From assembly GCA_002352105.1 (NCBI GenBank), contig DEHV01000059.1, forward strand, positions 21,725 through 41,783: DNA of 20,059 nt, given 5' to 3'. This document shows, in pieces, positions 16,772-20,059 of the stretch; the first letter of the stretch is position 1; each line of letters opens with the position of its first letter. Below the pieces are notes generated by a model. That model was not told where the DNA came from. It did not search any database and was given only the letters and a program-made list of their open reading frames with translations. The translations under genes were made by a program, and so were the position numbers. Source of the DNA: Chitinophagaceae bacterium UBA2791. GTDB lineage: Bacteria; Bacteroidota; Bacteroidia; Chitinophagales; Chitinophagaceae.

Positions 16772-17386
16772 TCAGGTAGTAGACGCCGCAAAAAAATTAA
16801 TGAATAAAAAAATAAGGGGATAATAAATATCATCCGCCATACGGATGCGGAGATACTTTAACGCGTTGTTAATCTGCTTCTTAACTGTGAGATCGGATAT
16901 CTGAAGCTTTTTGGCTATCTCATTATGGGATAAGTGCTCCTTTCGGCTCATGATAAAGATCTGCCGCATTTTTTCAGGAAGCCTGGAGATCTCGGCGTCT
17001 ATGACGGCAGAAAGATCATTGGTGTTTACCTTGTGTTCGGTCTGTTGGTCCACATCAGCATAAAACCGGACAAATTTTTCCAGCAGCTCGTGTTTTTTGA
17101 GGCTGGATCGCAGTTGCCTGAACGCCTTATTGCGCGCGATGATGTATAGATAAGCTTTCAGATTGTCAATTTCCTCTGCCCTGTCGCGCGCGTCCCAGAA
17201 AGCAATAAATGTTTCCTGGACAATATCCGCGGTCTCTTCTTTGTTGGAAAGTATGCCAGCCGCATATTTGAACAAGGATTCCCAGTGTTGGTTATAGAAC
17301 TCCGAAAAAGCAGTCTCATCGCCTTCGGCCAGCCGCCTCTTCAAAACCTTGTCGCGGTCCATATCCATATGTAAACAGTTAGCCAT
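16772..17386 (-). CDS. ECF-type RNA polymerase sigma-70 factor (Bacteroides-expansion family)
   Basis: A 204-residue ECF sigma factor. Region 2 lies at about residues 24-92 (FSEFYNQHWESLFKYA, DIVQETFIAFWD, LKAYLYIIARNKAF). Region 4 is at about 125-182, with its helix-turn-helix at LSHNEIAKKLQISDLTVKKQ (~152-171). Unusually, the protein ends in a strongly hydrophobic stretch, YYPLIFLFINFFAAS (~188-202), after region 4; short hydrophobic tails of this sort occur in some members of the family. It is followed by the FecR-like gene and the STN-containing SusC, so it most likely drives susCD once released by the anti-sigma factor. The start at 17386 gives nine residues (three of them Met) before RDKVLKRRL; Met7 or Met9 could be the true start. 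Confidence 0.93.
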   Translation of the reverse strand: MANCLHMDMDRDKVLKRRLAEGDETAFSEFYNQHWESLFKYAAGILSNKEETADIVQETFIAFWDARDRAEEIDNLKAYLYIIARNKAFRQLRSSLKKHELLEKFVRFYADVDQQTEHKVNTNDLSAVIDAEISRLPEKMRQIFIMSRKEHLSHNEIAKKLQISDLTVKKQINNALKYLRIRMADDIYYPLIFLFINFFAASTT

Positions 17387-17650
17387 ATTCTATTATACCT
17401 AACAAAATGCAGAAGCATGATTTCATTTCAACCATCCCATCCTGACGAACATGCAAATTCCGCTGCGATCCGGCAAATCCATTCTGATTTGAATTTTAAA
17501 TTTAGACCAAAAATCAGTCATCCAAAAATTAATTTCCGTTGGATGGCGGAGCGTTTTGCTTTTATCCCAAGCCAGACGGCATGTTCAGGTTGAAAATAAA
17601 TCGCTGTATTGTGTTGACATTGCCCGACGGTGTTTTGATTTTATGAAATG
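17387..17650. other. Non-coding spacer upstream of the sigma gene
   Basis: The gap between the efflux-pump terminator and the sigma gene is AT-rich (for example around 17489-17510 and 17520-17535) and has no convincing ORF. It should contain the sigma-gene promoter on the minus strand. I find no exact TAnnTTTG. A TATAAT-like hexamer (TATAAT at 17397-17392) lies too close to the start codon to be trusted. I see no riboswitch or repeat. Confidence 0.3.
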
Positions 17651-17698
17651 AAAAATTCCGGAATGATCAGTATTGTGGTACATGATCTATTCCGGAAT
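17651..17698 (-). terminator. Terminator of the RND efflux gene, built from two ATTCCGGAAT palindromes
   Basis: On the minus strand, an arm starting ATTCCGGAATAGATCA (17698-17683) pairs with TGATCATTCCGGAAT (17669-17655) as 15 pairs with one bulged base and a 13-base loop. The stem ends into TTTTT (17655-17651). It lies about 65 bp after the pump's stop codon. Each arm is itself a 10-bp palindrome (17655-17664 and 17689-17698), so the element could also be a double operator, but the T-tract supports termination. Confidence 0.65.
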
Positions 17699-17761
17699 GA
17701 CCAATTTCTACTGCCGCAAAGACCGTATTAGGAAAGGTTGCTGCGCAGTATTCAAACTCCT

Positions 17762-20059
17762 TTATACCGGTTCATGAGACGTCTTCTCATACGGGGCTAC
17801 CAGTAATTCGGCGATCGGCGGTTTTTCTTTGCCTTTGTTTAATCTTCTCATAATGCCGTCAAATGCGCCATAGATCACGGGAACCACGATCAGGGTTAAG
17901 AATAGGGAACTAAGCAAACCTCCGATAATTACCCAGGCAAGCCCGTTCTTCCATTCCGAACCGGCGCCGCTGGCCAAAGCGATCGGCATCATGCCGATGA
18001 CCATCGCGATGGTGGTCATCAGGATGGGACGAAGCCTGGCGTGATTGGCGTCGATCAACGCCTGGTAAGTGGCAGCGCCTTCCGCCTTACGTTGGTTGGT
18101 AAAGTCAACCAATATTATAGCATTCTTGGCTACCAGCCCGATCAGCATGATCAGCCCCAGTATCGTGAAAAGGTTCAGCGAATTATTAGTAAGCGCCAGG
18201 GCGAGTAAGGCGCCGATGATGGCCAGCGGGATAGAAAACAACACCACTAACGGATACACGAAACTATCGTACAATACTACCATGATGAAATATGCCAGGA
18301 GCACCGCGGCGATCAGGGCGATGCCCATCGAGCCAAAGCCCTCGCTCTGATTTTCCATATCCCCGCTCCATACATAGCTCACGCCTGTGGGCTTGGGCAG
18401 TTTTTCAAATGCCGCCTGCCATTCTGCGGCTACTGTTCCCGTAGGCCTTCCTACCGTCTGCGCCTGCACGGTTACGGAAGCGCTTTTATCTCTTCGTTCC
18501 AGTTGGCTGGGCCCCGAGCTTTCTTTTACTTCTGCAAATTGCTCCAGGCGCGTTTGCATACCTTTATCGTTAACAAACATCAGGTTTTTTACATCCTGTA
18601 TATTCTTCCTGTTAAAGCTTCCATAGCGGATATTGATATCATACTCATATTCTCCCTGCCTGAACTTACTGTCGGTATTGCCGCTAAAGGCGGTTTGCAT
18701 GGTGGCCCCGACAGTGGCAAGCGTAAGTCCGAGGGATGCCATCTTGTCCCTGTCGACCACCACGCTTATTTCAGGGTTGCCTGTTTCCACCGAAAGCTTC
18801 ATTTCTGTGGCGCCCCGGATATGATTTAATTCGTTCATTGCCTGGCTGGCGAAAATCATAATGCTATCCAGGTCCGGACCGGTAACCACTAACGACAGGG
18901 GAGCCTGTTCTGCCGAGCCCAATATGCTCACCGGCGTTGTTTTTACTTTTGCCTCGACTAAAACCGGTTCCAGTTCCAGCTTTGTTTTGGCGGCATAGAT
19001 ATTGGCGTCATCAGCTCTTTCTTTCCGGGGAACCAGCTTTACCGCTATCTCCGCCTTATAGGGGGTCGCCTGCGCGCCGCCCAGGCCGTCGCTGGACTGT
19101 CCAACGGTGGTGATCAAGCGAACGACTTCATTCTTTGAACGAAGATAATCTTCTGCTTTTTGGGCGACAGCATTGGTTTGTTCTATGGAAGCGTCCTTTG
19201 GCAGTTCTATTTGCACAAGGAATTCTCCCCTGTCGCTTTTGGCAAAAAATTCAGCGCCTATGAATCCCCCGCCTATTAAATAGAAGGATGCCATTAACAG
19301 CGTGAAGACCAGGGCCAGCGTTGTCTTTTTATGCGCTAGGCTCCATTGCAGGATGCCAGTGACCCAGTCCGTGAATTTTTGCAGCCCTCTTTCAAACGCT
19401 ACGATTATTTTTCCCGAGAAAGTCCTGCCGGTGATCTTTTCCAGTTTGCCAAAACGCGAGGATAGCCAGGGGACGACGGTAAACGAGGTCAGCAACGACA
19501 GCATGGTGGCAATGGATATGGTTACGCAAAACTCTTTAAGGATATCCGCAGCCAGGCCCGAGCTAAAAGCGATAGGTAAAAACACCACTACAATAACCAG
19601 GGTAATAGAGGTAACGGTAAACCCTATTTCTTTGGTCGCGTCATATGCCGCCCTTACCCTGTTCTTCCCCATTTCCATATGCCGGTATATGTTTTCCAGC
19701 ACCACGATGGCGTCATCCACCAATATGCCTACTACCAGCGACAAGGCCAGCAAGGACATCAGGTTGAGCGAGTAGCCCAGTAAGGACATGCCGATAAAAG
19801 TGGCGATCAGGGATATCGGAATCGCGACCATCACGATCAATGCATTTCTTATGCTGTGCAAAAAGAACAGCATTACAAATGCCACCAATATAATGGCCAG
19901 CGCCAGGTCGAAGATCACCGCATTGGCAGATTCCAGGGTAAATATGGAACTGTCGTTCGCTACGGAGAGTTCCAGCCCGTCGACCTGGTAATCCATTTGC
20001 AGTTTTTCAATGCTTTTGTTTATCTCCTTGCTAACGGCTACCGCATTGGCGTCGGATTG
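17762..20059 (-). CDS. RND (HAE1/AcrB-like) multidrug efflux transporter, 5' end outside the window
   Basis: A partial gene: the frame is open to the right edge, and the codons before the first in-window ATG (19996) encode family sequence (QSDANAVAVSKEINKSIEKLQ). About 765 residues are visible of a family size near 1050, so the missing part includes the first membrane helix and part of the first periplasmic loop. Numbered from that ATG, the proton-relay Asp pair is visible in GILVDDAIVVLENI (Asp94, Asp95) and the conserved Lys in GLVAKNAIILVDF (Lys624). Membrane helices flank a large periplasmic loop (for example GGFIGAEFFAKSDRGEF). This fits a proton-driven inner-membrane efflux pump of the hydrophobe/amphiphile class. 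Partner adaptor and outer-membrane genes, if present, would be upstream of the window. Substrate unknown. Confidence 0.93.
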   Translation of the reverse strand, partial: QSDANAVAVSKEINKSIEKLQMDYQVDGLELSVANDSSIFTLESANAVIFDLALAIILVAFVMLFFLHSIRNALIVMVAIPISLIATFIGMSLLGYSLNLMSLLALSLVVGILVDDAIVVLENIYRHMEMGKNRVRAAYDATKEIGFTVTSITLVIVVVFLPIAFSSGLAADILKEFCVTISIATMLSLLTSFTVVPWLSSRFGKLEKITGRTFSGKIIVAFERGLQKFTDWVTGILQWSLAHKKTTLALVFTLLMASFYLIGGGFIGAEFFAKSDRGEFLVQIELPKDASIEQTNAVAQKAEDYLRSKNEVVRLITTVGQSSDGLGGAQATPYKAEIAVKLVPRKERADDANIYAAKTKLELEPVLVEAKVKTTPVSILGSAEQAPLSLVVTGPDLDSIMIFASQAMNELNHIRGATEMKLSVETGNPEISVVVDRDKMASLGLTLATVGATMQTAFSGNTDSKFRQGEYEYDINIRYGSFNRKNIQDVKNLMFVNDKGMQTRLEQFAEVKESSGPSQLERRDKSASVTVQAQTVGRPTGTVAAEWQAAFEKLPKPTGVSYVWSGDMENQSEGFGSMGIALIAAVLLAYFIMVVLYDSFVYPLVVLFSIPLAIIGALLALALTNNSLNLFTILGLIMLIGLVAKNAIILVDFTNQRKAEGAATYQALIDANHARLRPILMTTIAMVIGMMPIALASGAGSEWKNGLAWVIIGGLLSSLFLTLIVVPVIYGAFDGIMRRLNKGKEKPPIAELLVAPYEKTSHEPV

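Noticed and set aside
1..20059. CRISPR arrays, tRNA or rRNA genes, integrases or phage genes
   Set aside because: I saw no regularly spaced short repeats, cloverleaf-like sequences, rRNA signatures or mobile-element proteins on either strand.

Overview
The window looks like a chromosomal segment from a member of the Bacteroidota, most likely a soil or environmental member of the Chitinophagales (a family-level inference, not provable here). The reasons are a SusC/SusD pair, a FecR-type anti-sigma factor with a DUF4974-like tail, an ECF sigma factor of the Bacteroides-expansion type, and a -7 promoter match of the Bacteroidota form TAnnTTTG. Apart from a small DinB-like gene at the left edge, every gene reads on the minus strand.

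Reading in the direction of transcription (right to left), the layout is as follows. (1) 20059-17762 is the 3' three quarters of an RND (HAE1/AcrB-like) efflux pump, ended by a hairpin with a T-tract at 17698-17651. (2) A 375-bp gap. (3) 17386-10120 is a glycan-uptake locus: ECF sigma factor, FecR-like anti-sigma, a SusC receptor with an N-terminal STN signalling domain, and a SusD lipoprotein, ended by a strong intrinsic terminator at 10078-10044. (4) 9820-653 is a tightly spaced five-gene run (gaps of 27, 42, 60 and 45 bp): one 398-residue serine esterase, three tandem ~690-residue paralogous two-domain esterases of the acetylxylan-esterase-like alpha/beta hydrolase type, and a c-heme plus FG-GAP/VCBS propeller protein. 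(5) 29-628 (+) is a DinB-fold protein, convergent with the run.

How they may work together (inference): an extracellular ligand bound by SusCD is sensed through the STN domain and FecR, which frees the ECF sigma factor to raise susCD expression. The exported esterases would then strip ester groups from the imported glycan or oligosaccharide. No glycoside hydrolase or polysaccharide lyase is present in the window, so the substrate cannot be named.

The most interesting signal is not a protein. In the 131-bp gap between fecR and susC there is a plus-strand pair of hairpins, one with a GNRA loop and one followed by a T-tract. They sit about 50 to 70 bp downstream of a perfect plus-strand TAnnTTTG that abuts the susC start codon. 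G-T pairs make both stems continuous only on the plus strand. This predicts a ~95-nt antisense RNA against the susC leader, in the same position as the DonS-type sRNAs known from Bacteroides PULs. The second point of interest is the triplicated esterase: the catalytic acid is Asp in one copy and Glu in two, and the C-terminal pseudo-hydrolase domain has lost its nucleophile but holds the most conserved C-terminal block.
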